52,494 nucleotides of DNA from an uncultured Blastocatellia bacterium (GTDB lineage: Bacteria; Acidobacteriota; Blastocatellia; HR10): assembly GCA_937934295.1 (NCBI GenBank), contig CALHAI010000017.1:1-52494 (forward strand), in the 5' to 3' direction. Position 1 is the first letter of the stretch, and every line of letters begins with the position of its first letter. Shown in pieces: positions 46,719 through 52,494 of the stretch. Position numbers and translations under genes: made by a program. The notes under the pieces are model-generated. The model did no database searches. It saw nothing but the letters and a program-made list of their open reading frames with translations, and was not told where the DNA came from.

Positions 46719-47606
46719 TCACGGCTTCTTCACAAACGGCCGATAGCTTCGCGTCGCGCGGACGGTGACATCGGCGCGCGCGAGGCGCACTTCGATCGTG
46801 TGCGCGCGCTTTGGATTGGGGGGATTGGAGGAGACGTAGCCCAGGACGTAGTGAAAGCGGAGCAATTGGGCCAGCTCGCTCAGGTTTCGATCAAGATGCG
46901 CGTCCGTGCGGTAGAGCTCGCCTCCGGTCGTCGCCGCCAGCCCTTCGAGATATTCGCTCCTGGAAGCGGCGCGCTCGGTGACATAGAGGGGATAGATCGT
47001 GACAAAGCTGCGTCGAGCCAGCCGGAGCGTCTCATCGCGGCGCGCTTCCGTGCTGCCGCGATCCTGTCCATCGGTCACAAGCAGCAGCGCTGTGCGCACA
47101 TTGGGCTGTTCCTGCAGGCGCTCGAGCGCGATGGCGACGGCATCGTAGAGCTTCGTCCGGTCTGTGGGATCGCGCGCGGGCTCCAGGCGCCGCAACACGT
47201 CGCGCAGCCGCTCCACATTGAACGTGAAATCGGCTTCGAGCGAGACGCGACTGCCAAAAGAGATCACCGAGACTTCATCGTGTGCGCCGAGATTCAGTAA
47301 GAACTCCAACACGGCCTCCAGCGCCTTCGGGAGCCCGAAGGCGACGCTCGGACTTCGATCCACGAGCAGGATGATCCGAAGAGGGGCGCGAGGGGAGAGG
47401 AATCGTTCGATATGCTGTTTGTGCCCCAGCTCGAAGACGGTGAAATCTTCCCGGCGCAGATCCAAGAGGGGCTGTCCCGCGTGGTCGAAGACGGTGACGT
47501 TCACACGGACCATCGGCTCGCGGTCGGCGCGCTCTCCGTGGTGGAGAAATGCATGGTTCCCCATGGATCCGGCAAGGAGGAGCGCGCCCAGGAGTTGCCA
47601 CAGCAT
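46719..47606 (-). CDS. VWA domain-containing protein (acidobacterial VWFA-related type)
   Basis: 295 residues with an N-terminal hydrophobic stretch (LLGALLLAGSMGNHAF). A short Ig-like region (VRVNVTVFDHAGQPLLDLRR) precedes the VWA domain: the MIDAS is complete in DRSPSVAF (DxSxS), with VTDGQDRG for the TDG site. Ends LARADVTVRATRSYRPF. This combination is the VWFA-related protein typical of Acidobacteriota, probably outside the cytoplasm and of unknown role. It directly follows the PDZ gene (5-nt gap) in the sigma operon. Confidence 0.9.
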   Translation of the reverse strand: MLWQLLGALLLAGSMGNHAFLHHGERADREPMVRVNVTVFDHAGQPLLDLRREDFTVFELGHKQHIERFLSPRAPLRIILLVDRSPSVAFGLPKALEAVLEFLLNLGAHDEVSVISFGSRVSLEADFTFNVERLRDVLRRLEPARDPTDRTKLYDAVAIALERLQEQPNVRTALLLVTDGQDRGSTEARRDETLRLARRSFVTIYPLYVTERAASRSEYLEGLAATTGGELYRTDAHLDRNLSELAQLLRFHYVLGYVSSNPPNPKRAHTIEVRLARADVTVRATRSYRPFVKKP

Positions 47607-47611
47607 AGCCT

Positions 47612-49321
47612 TCAGTTCAAGCGAAGGGGCAAAACGAGCAGCTCGCGCTCACGGATGATGCGAAGTAGCACGACCTCGGAGGCGAGCGAACGCAACGCGC
47701 GCAGCAGGTCTGATTGGGTGCGAACAGGCGTGGGACCAACGCCGACGATGACGTCTCCCGCGCGAGCCCCCGCTAAGGCGACTGGCCCATCCGGTGTCAC
47801 TTCCAGAATGAGGACGCCTCGTCCTTCGCGCACACCGAAGAAATCCGCGAGCTGTTCTGTCAAATCCATCACGCGCACCCCCAATCGAGCCAGAGTCCAC
47901 CAGGCGGCCGTCTCCCCCTCAGCTCGGGACACCGGTGGCGGGGGTGCCGGGGGCTCCGGCATCAACCCGCTCGGACGCGCTTCGATGGGGAGCAGAAGCT
48001 GCCGCATGTCGCCCTTTCGCCAGATCGTCACCGGGACCGAGAGCCCAATGGGCGTTTGGGCGATCAACTCGGCCAGGGCTTCGACGGAGGTGATCGCCTG
48101 ACCGCGATACTGAAGGAGCACATCGCCCGGCTCTATTCCCGCGCGTTTGGCCGGTCCGCCGGCGAGCACCTCGATGACGACGACGGCGGCTCCCGGCACC
48201 GAGGAGAAGGCCGCTCGCTCAGCCTCCCCGAGAGAGGTGAGATCTGCCGCGCGAACGCCAATCCATCCCCGTGCCGGAGAGGGAGGCCTCGTAGCGTGCG
48301 CCGCTGCCCGCTTAGCCTCCATTACGACCTCACGAGCGCTTGTAAGAAGCTGTGCGGTCAACGCGCGTAGGCTCTCGGTCGAGCGCACAATGTACACTCC
48401 CGGGGTATGCTCTTCCGCCACGCCCAGCACCTCGCCGCCCTCGGTGAGGATGATCCCCCCATCAGCCGACCATTCCATCGCGGGAAGTTCCAGCCGCAGC
48501 ATTGGCTGGGCCGATCCCGCTTCTGTTTGAACGTCGAAGCGGCTTCGCCGATCGGCCAAGAGCGCCGTCTCTAGCCTCACACGCGCCACCTCCAGCTTGA
48601 ACCGCATCGGCAGAAGATGTCGCCATGTGGAGAGAGCTCCTCTCCCTATCGGCGTGGACTCCGCGCGTTTGGCAGGCGGCCGCGAAGTGCTCGCGGCCTC
48701 GCGTGGGCGCGCTATCTCCGGGACTTGAGCCAGGACCTTGACCGCCGTCTCTGACGGCCATGCCCTCCCTTCGCGCACAAAGGGAGGGGGGGCGATGCCC
48801 AGGCCAGGAACTTCCAGCACCGCGTATCCGCTCGCCTCATCGCATCTGATGAGCGTCGGACGGAGCGCGCGCCCATCACGCGTGAGGATTCTCAGGTCCG
48901 CTTCGCGTGGGTCGGAGGTAGCGTTCATCAAGCGCACGAGGATGCGACCATGCTCATCTACGACGAGTCCCGTCGTGATGTTCGTGATCTGTTGTGCTTG
49001 GGCTAGACCATCAAGAGCGGAGACCTGCATCCCCCGCCGCCGCAAGCTCTCCAGCAGATCGCGCACATGAATGCGATGAATGACCGTCACGAGCCAGGGG
49101 GGCGGTACTACCTCCGAAGCGTCGGAAACGCGCCCTCGTTGGGGGACCAGAGGCAGACTCGAAGCCACACGGATGGGTTGTGCGATCGCAAGCTCCCATC
49201 CCCGGCCCATCCCTGTGGCGACTAGGAGGCTGAGCCCGAGGACCCTCAGCCTTCGGCTCCCCCCCCGGCCACTGCCAAGGGGCGCCCACCAACCCTTTCG
49301 CATCACGCCCTGCTCATTCAT
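47612..49321 (-). CDS. HtrA-like pseudo-protease with two PDZ domains
   Basis: 569 residues with a signal-like N-terminus (RRLRVLGLSLLVATGMGRGW). Residues ~115-310 follow the outline of a trypsin-like HtrA protease: ITNITTGLVVDEHGRILVRL at the His strand but no HVV-type His; ADLRILTRDGRALRPTLI; and EWSADGGIILTEGGEVLGVA where GNSGGPL should be, without the Ser. So the catalytic triad seems lost. PDZ1 (~350-445: AAVVVIEVLAGGPAKRAGIE) and PDZ2 (~480-565: GVLILEVTPDGPVALAGARA) are well formed. ATG 49321 overlaps the anti-sigma stop as ATGA. In the sigma operon it could sense or scaffold envelope signals, as DegS does for RseA; this is inference. Confidence 0.83.
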   Translation of the reverse strand: MNEQGVMRKGWWAPLGSGRGGSRRLRVLGLSLLVATGMGRGWELAIAQPIRVASSLPLVPQRGRVSDASEVVPPPWLVTVIHRIHVRDLLESLRRRGMQVSALDGLAQAQQITNITTGLVVDEHGRILVRLMNATSDPREADLRILTRDGRALRPTLIRCDEASGYAVLEVPGLGIAPPPFVREGRAWPSETAVKVLAQVPEIARPREAASTSRPPAKRAESTPIGRGALSTWRHLLPMRFKLEVARVRLETALLADRRSRFDVQTEAGSAQPMLRLELPAMEWSADGGIILTEGGEVLGVAEEHTPGVYIVRSTESLRALTAQLLTSAREVVMEAKRAAAHATRPPSPARGWIGVRAADLTSLGEAERAAFSSVPGAAVVVIEVLAGGPAKRAGIEPGDVLLQYRGQAITSVEALAELIAQTPIGLSVPVTIWRKGDMRQLLLPIEARPSGLMPEPPAPPPPVSRAEGETAAWWTLARLGVRVMDLTEQLADFFGVREGRGVLILEVTPDGPVALAGARAGDVIVGVGPTPVRTQSDLLRALRSLASEVVLLRIIRERELLVLPLRLN

Positions 49322-50043
49322 AGAATCCTTCGCCGCTCCTCTCGAGAGGTTGACCCGGAAATCGGTTGCGGAATGAGAGGCCGCGAGCCGAAGACGACCG
49401 GCGGGATGGCCAGGACACTCTCCTCTTGCGTTTCCTCGTTTCGCAAGAGGAGAATCACGCCGTCCTGAAGGAGGCGATCACCAAGCAGGTCCGGAGCGCT
49501 GATCTCCAGCAACAATGTGGGTTCGGGCTCTCCCGCTGGCCTCATCGGGCGAGAGACCCGAGCTGGACCGGAACGCGCGAGCATGGTCATCGAAGGACGG
49601 CCCTTCGAGCGAACGTCCGGTGATGCTTCGGACGAAGGAGCGTTTGGAGCCGCCGAACGCCAAACGGGGGGGCGCAACGGGGTCACAGACTCGACCGAGG
49701 ACGGATGCGGTGCGCGTGCTCCATCAGCTGGCTTCTGGGGGCCCCGTCCGATAGTGAGGAGAACGGCGAAAGCGAAGCCCACAAGCGCCACAAGGGTGAG
49801 CGCTCTCGGCCACAGCGCAAACGTTCGCGCCGAGGGAGCCGCAACAGCGCGCACGCGCGCGCGGAGCCGCTGTGGGAAATCTTCTGGTACCGGCACATCG
49901 GCGAGCGCGGCGAGCGCTTGCCGGAGTCGCCGCAGGTCTTCGAGATGGGCCTGACAGGCCGCGCACTCCGCCAAATGAGCGTGCGCCCAACTGGGGATCG
50001 GCCGATCCGGCCCTACCGCCTGTCGAATGCGCGCACACGTCAT
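49318..50043 (-). CDS. Anti-sigma factor (zinc-finger, single TM)
   Basis: 241 residues. An N-terminal HxxxCxxC zinc anti-sigma motif (HAHLAECAACQAHLEDL), then a basic region, one TM segment (WPRALTLVALVGFAFAVLLT) and a large Pro/Ser-rich C-terminal part predicted outside the membrane. It is immediately downstream of the ECF sigma gene, 14 nt apart, as expected of a cognate anti-sigma. ATG 50043 follows GAGGGGGGAGAG; a GTG at 50061 overlapping the sigma stop is also possible. Its C-terminal part is probably the sensory or proteolysis target. Confidence 0.9.
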   Translation of the reverse strand: MTCARIRQAVGPDRPIPSWAHAHLAECAACQAHLEDLRRLRQALAALADVPVPEDFPQRLRARVRAVAAPSARTFALWPRALTLVALVGFAFAVLLTIGRGPQKPADGARAPHPSSVESVTPLRPPVWRSAAPNAPSSEASPDVRSKGRPSMTMLARSGPARVSRPMRPAGEPEPTLLLEISAPDLLGDRLLQDGVILLLRNEETQEESVLAIPPVVFGSRPLIPQPISGSTSREERRRIL

Positions 50044-50057
50044 CGCTCTCTCCCCCC

Positions 50058-50756
50058 TCACTCCGAGAGATACCCCCGCAGCTTCTCGCGCAGGAAATTC
50101 CGCGCGCGATTGATGCGGGATTTGACCGTGCCCAGTGGCAAGCGCAGGATCTCCGCGATTTGCTCGTAATCCAAGCCCTGAATATCGCGGAGGATGATCG
50201 CCGCGCGATATTTCTCCGGCAGCGAGGCGACGGCTCGCGCGACGATCTGCCGCTCTTCCTCACGCAGGATCCATGCCTCCGGCAGCGGTCGCGTGTCGGG
50301 CAGATCGAACGCCCTCTCCTCCCCCTCCCCGTCCTTGGCCGCGAAGAAGGGGATAAGCGGAAGCATGTTCCACCGCTTACGCCGTCGCAGCTCGCTGATG
50401 GCCAGATTCGTCGCGATCCGATAGAGATAGGTCGAGAAGTGGTGGTTCGCACGATAGCGATGGGCATTTTGGTAGAGGCGCACGAACGTCTCCTGCGCAA
50501 GATCCAACGCCGTCTCGTAGTCGTTCAGCATCCGGTAGAGGTAACCGGTCATGGGCGATTGATACCGCCGGACCAGTTCGTCGAACGCCCTCTCCTCTCC
50601 CTCCCGCACGGCGGCCATGAGCTCATGGTCGCTCCATTGGGCATATTCGGAGGTCCCCCACGCCGGCTCAGCGGCCGAGGCCAGGGGCTGGTGGAGCCCC
50701 AAGTCCCCATCGTTCGGGCTCGCGACCACCTCGATCTGCCCGATCGTCGACTTCAT
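50058..50756 (-). CDS. ECF sigma factor (RpoE-like)
   Basis: 232 residues. Region 2: FDELVRRYQSPMTGYLYRML, ALDLAQETFVRLYQNAHRYR, and the -10-binding FSTYLYRIATNLAISELRRR. Region 4: LPEKYRAAIILRDIQGLDYE and IAEILRLPLGTVKSRINRAR (helix-turn-helix). There is no region 1.1 or 3, so it is group 4. ATG 50756 follows CGGAGACACG; the frame is open upstream to 50915 with a non-sigma sequence that seems to belong to the neighbouring DUF6941-like gene. It heads the sigma-antisigma-PDZ-VWA unit and presumably autoregulates it. Confidence 0.94.
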   Translation of the reverse strand: MKSTIGQIEVVASPNDGDLGLHQPLASAAEPAWGTSEYAQWSDHELMAAVREGEERAFDELVRRYQSPMTGYLYRMLNDYETALDLAQETFVRLYQNAHRYRANHHFSTYLYRIATNLAISELRRRKRWNMLPLIPFFAAKDGEGEERAFDLPDTRPLPEAWILREEERQIVARAVASLPEKYRAAIILRDIQGLDYEQIAEILRLPLGTVKSRINRARNFLREKLRGYLSE

Positions 50757-50862
50757 CGTGTCTCCGTCGCTCGCCTTCATTGGCACGATCCGCAACCCCA
50801 GCGAGTTCCAAAAAGTGAGCGCGATCCCTGACCGGCGGCCAAAAAGAGAGCCCGCTCCCTCT

Positions 50863-51234
50863 TCAAAGAGGGGGTCCATAGGCAGAGGATGCTCGTGAAC
50901 GAACGCGGCATTCACGAGCGTCTGGACGATGTACGCCCCCCATGACGGGGAACGTCACCTGATCGGCGTAGCTACCAGACGGGATGGAGAAGCTGGTCAG
51001 ATGCGAAGCCACGAGAGCGTGTCTCCGGTCAGGGAAGAGAATCCGCACTTCCGAGAGATATTCCCTCCCGCCTCGCCAGTAGGGCACGACAGCGCATTTC
51101 AAGATCGTAGCCAGAAGGTGAGTCGCCGAGAAGACTCCGACGAACGTCAGCTTGTCCCCCATCTCCAGGCGCACGTCATCACCGAGGATCGCGTGCACGA
51201 GTTCGATTGGTGGGGTGGGCGAAGCGGGCGTCAT
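50863..51234 (-). CDS. DUF6941-like hypothetical protein, 3' end possibly frameshifted
   Basis: 123 residues in this frame. The N-terminal part (LVHAILGDDVRLEMGDKLTF, then VGVFSATHLLATILKCAVVP) recalls the DUF6941 pattern in which a DDVR-type motif precedes a GxYG-like strand; that assignment is from memory and tentative. After VTFPVMGG the frame becomes Arg-rich and unconvincing, whereas the neighbouring frame continues GAYIVQTLVNAAFVHEHPLP, which fits the end of such a domain. The switch lies at a run of six G (minus strand, about 50937-50942). Start ATG 51234 follows GGGGAG. Function unknown. Confidence 0.6.
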   Translation of the reverse strand: MTPASPTPPIELVHAILGDDVRLEMGDKLTFVGVFSATHLLATILKCAVVPYWRGGREYLSEVRILFPDRRHALVASHLTSFSIPSGSYADQVTFPVMGGVHRPDARECRVRSRASSAYGPPL

Positions 51235-51268
51235 ATCCTCGAACTCCCCGCAGCGCGAGGCGAAGGCG

Positions 51269-51697
51269 TCAGCGCCAGAGCCGACGTGCTTTGAACTCGC
51301 GTTCCTCGCGCGTGCCGTCCGGGCGCGTGATCGTCATCTTCCCGACTAACTCTTGCTCTGTCATGCGTCCGGTGAAGCGCAAGGTCATCCCCTGGGCCCT
51401 CACGGTGAAAGAGATACGCCCATCCTGGGCCGTTCCCGTAAGGCGATAGGGCGTCCCCTGCTCATTCCCATTGAAGAGCACATAAGTGCCGGTGAGGCGA
51501 TCTCCCTGGCGCGTGAGGATGAGATTCGCTCCAAGGAGCGTATTCCGTTCCGCACTCCACTTCACGTTGGAATAGCGTCGGGTGACCGCCGCTTCTTGAG
51601 CCCCCTCGGGCGAGGTCGGCTCCTGAGCCAGGATCATGAGGCTGTTGAAGATCAGCATCCCTCCCACCAAACCTGAGAGAAGATGTCGCGCTCCCAT
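51269..51697 (-). CDS. Secreted hypothetical protein, lipocalin-like fold possible
   Basis: 142 residues with a signal peptide (MGARHLLSGLVGGMLIFNSL, cleaved near AQEP). The mature part is all-beta: SAERNTLLGANLILTRQGDR, LTGTYVLFNGNEQGTPYRLT, GRISFTVRAQGMTLRFTGRM. This resembles small one-domain barrels used for binding lipids or hydrophobic molecules, but no family is certain. A strong ribosome site (GGAGGAGAGGGAGA) precedes the ATG. It is divergent from the tRNA operon. Confidence 0.78.
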   Translation of the reverse strand: MGARHLLSGLVGGMLIFNSLMILAQEPTSPEGAQEAAVTRRYSNVKWSAERNTLLGANLILTRQGDRLTGTYVLFNGNEQGTPYRLTGTAQDGRISFTVRAQGMTLRFTGRMTEQELVGKMTITRPDGTREEREFKARRLWR

Positions 51698-51843
51698 TCT
51701 CCCTCTCCTCCTTTCGTTCGTTCTCTACCTCCGCAAGCCCTTTTATCATAGCATAGGCCGTTTGGAAGTTCATGGCGCCCATCTGCACCGAGTGAGCCGT
51801 TGCTCCGGGGCCGGAAAAATTTTCGCCAAGGCCGCGCAGCAGC

Positions 51844-51871
51844 TTGCGCTCGCCGGAAATTTTGTTATCAT
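51844..51871 (+). promoter_or_regulatory. Promoter of tRNA-tuf operon
   Basis: TTGCGC (51844-51849), 16-nt spacer, TATCAT (51866-51871, 5 of 6). The predicted start is near 51878, about 60 nt upstream of the first tRNA, whose 5' leader would be cut by RNase P. Confidence 0.6.
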
Positions 51872-51937
51872 TTAGGTTTTGTCCGAGACCGGATGGGGAG
51901 GCCTCTCGCATGCGGAGTCAGGTCGCTCCATCAAGAG

Positions 51938-52013
51938 GCCGGTGTAGCTCAGGGGGTAGAGCGGCTGACTTGTAATCAGCAGGTCGTGGGTTCGAATCCC
52001 GCCACCGGCTCCA
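51938..52013 (+). tRNA. tRNA-Thr (UGU)
   Basis: 76 nt including encoded CCA. The acceptor stem GCCGGTG pairs with CACCGGC, the anticodon loop CTTGTAA gives UGU, the T arm contains GGTTCGAATCC, the D arm contains the AGCTCAG motif. It is the first gene of the tRNA-tuf cluster. Confidence 0.97.
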
Positions 52014-52038
52014 GGGCGGATCTTTGAAAACGGGTGGT

Positions 52039-52127
52039 GCAGGGGTGGCAGAGCGGCCAAATGCACCGGGCTGTAAACCCGGCGGGCGTCACGCCCTTCG
52101 GAGGTTCGAATCCTTCCCCCTGCACCA
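52039..52127 (+). tRNA. tRNA-Tyr (GUA)
   Basis: 89 nt, class II with a long variable arm (CGGGCGTCACGCCC). The acceptor stem GCAGGGG pairs with CCCCTGC; anticodon loop CTGTAAA gives GUA; T arm GGAGGTTCGAATCC; CCA encoded. It lies 25 nt after tRNA-Thr. Confidence 0.96.
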
Positions 52128-52132
52128 GTCGA

Positions 52133-52211
<79 letters not shown>

Positions 52212-52249
52212 CTTTTTCTTTATGGCCAAATCGAAGTATATTAGTCAGG

Positions 52250-52325
52250 GCCCACGTGGCGCAGTTGGTAGCGCACGTCCTTGGTAAGGACGGGGTCGCC
52301 GGTTCAAGTCCGGTCGTGGGCTCCA
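52250..52325 (+). tRNA. tRNA-Thr (GGU)
   Basis: 76 nt with encoded CCA. Acceptor stem GCCCACG pairs with CGTGGGC; anticodon loop TTGGTAA gives GGU; T arm CCGGTTCAAGTCCGG. A 41-nt AT-richer spacer with a run of T separates it from tRNA-Gly. tuf begins 29 nt after its CCA. Confidence 0.97.
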
Positions 52326-52354
52326 GTTCAGATCACGTCGAGAAGGAGACATCT

Positions 52355-52494
52355 ATGGCCAAGGAGCGGTTTGAGCGGAGGAAGCCGCATGTGAATGTGG
52401 GGACGATCGGGCATATAGATCATGGGAAGACGACGTTGACGAGTGCGATCACGCGGGTTTTGCACAGTCGGAATCCGCGGGTGGTGTATCGGGA
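52355..52494 (+). CDS. tuf: Elongation factor Tu (5' part, cut by window edge)
   Basis: The first 46 codons are visible. [20 protein letters not shown] begins the protein and is followed by the P-loop [11 protein letters not shown] (GxxxxGKT), diagnostic of EF-Tu, the GTPase that delivers aminoacyl-tRNA to the ribosome. AAGGAG precedes the ATG by 6 nt. It follows four tRNA genes in the order Thr-Tyr-Gly-Thr, as E. coli tufB does, and is probably transcribed with them. The remainder lies outside the window. Confidence 0.97.
   Translation, partial: MAKERFERRKPHVNVGTIGHIDHGKTTLTSAITRVLHSRNPRVVYR

Noticed and set aside
52222..52287. Tiny frame starting [10 protein letters not shown] in the tRNA-Gly/tRNA-Thr spacer
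   Set aside because: It runs into tRNA-Thr and has no ribosome site; it is a chance ATG in the spacer.

Overview
The window reads as a chromosomal segment of a GC-rich, Gram-negative-type bacterium, most likely an Acidobacteriota member. The lineage evidence is a VWFA-related protein of the acidobacterial type, a GWxTD-domain protein, a very large Oar-like TonB-dependent receptor with an N-terminal carboxypeptidase-regulatory-like domain, a Tat-exported TldD, and FtsX-type permease pairs. A CRISPR repeat ending GGATTGCGAC, like some Thermus repeats, would fit a warm habitat, but that is only a hint.

Layout. 1-292: end of a CRISPR array, no cas genes in view, abutting the 3' end of yidC. 301-2970 (minus): rpmH-rnpA-yidD-yidC with a clear promoter. 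3311-4787 (plus): a two-gene unit of an HprK-like kinase and a PqqD-like (RRE) protein with an internal Tat-like/hydrophobic segment and an 8-Cys tail, the best candidate here for a poorly described system. 4798-11013 (minus): polysaccharide genes (Wza-like export protein, beta-barrel, WecA/MraY-type transferase) behind an ENPP-type phosphodiesterase and an endonuclease/exonuclease/phosphatase protein with a 215-nt same-strand overlap. 11300-14592 (minus): polX and an acyl-CoA ligase. 14980-17556 (minus): two secreted proteins, one a parallel beta-helix gene that looks frameshifted. 17743-23194: nrnA, archease, Ycf48-like (minus), DnaQ-type exonuclease, receiver-like protein, GDPD, AraC regulator. 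23675-26177 (plus): two tandem MacB/FtsX-type permeases without an ATPase. 26189-30219 (minus): GWxTD protein, tatC, tatA, LysR. 30272-33142 (plus): leuA-leuB. 33100-38390 (minus): a hypothetical, an alkaline-phosphatase-superfamily protein and alaS. 38628-44769 (plus): tldD-tldE and the TonB receptor. 45084-46678 (plus): a secreted hypothetical. 46719-51697 (minus): lipocalin-like protein, DUF6941-like protein, ECF sigma, anti-sigma, a catalytically dead HtrA-like double-PDZ protein and a VWA protein. 51844-end (plus): tRNA-Thr(UGU), -Tyr(GUA), -Gly(UCC), -Thr(GGU), tuf, the same order as E. coli thrU-tyrU-glyT-thrT-tufB.

Themes. Many same-strand pairs overlap by ATGA, so polycistronic transcription with translational coupling looks common. 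Several good sigma-70-like promoters lie only 9-14 nt before the start codon, which suggests leaderless or very short-leader mRNAs. Envelope and export functions dominate (YidC, TatAC, Tat-exported TldD, polysaccharide export, TonB receptor, and sigma-E-like envelope signalling). Several genes carry candidate frame or overlap anomalies (beta-helix gene, EEP gene, DUF6941-like gene before sigma) that need read-level checking before being called biological.
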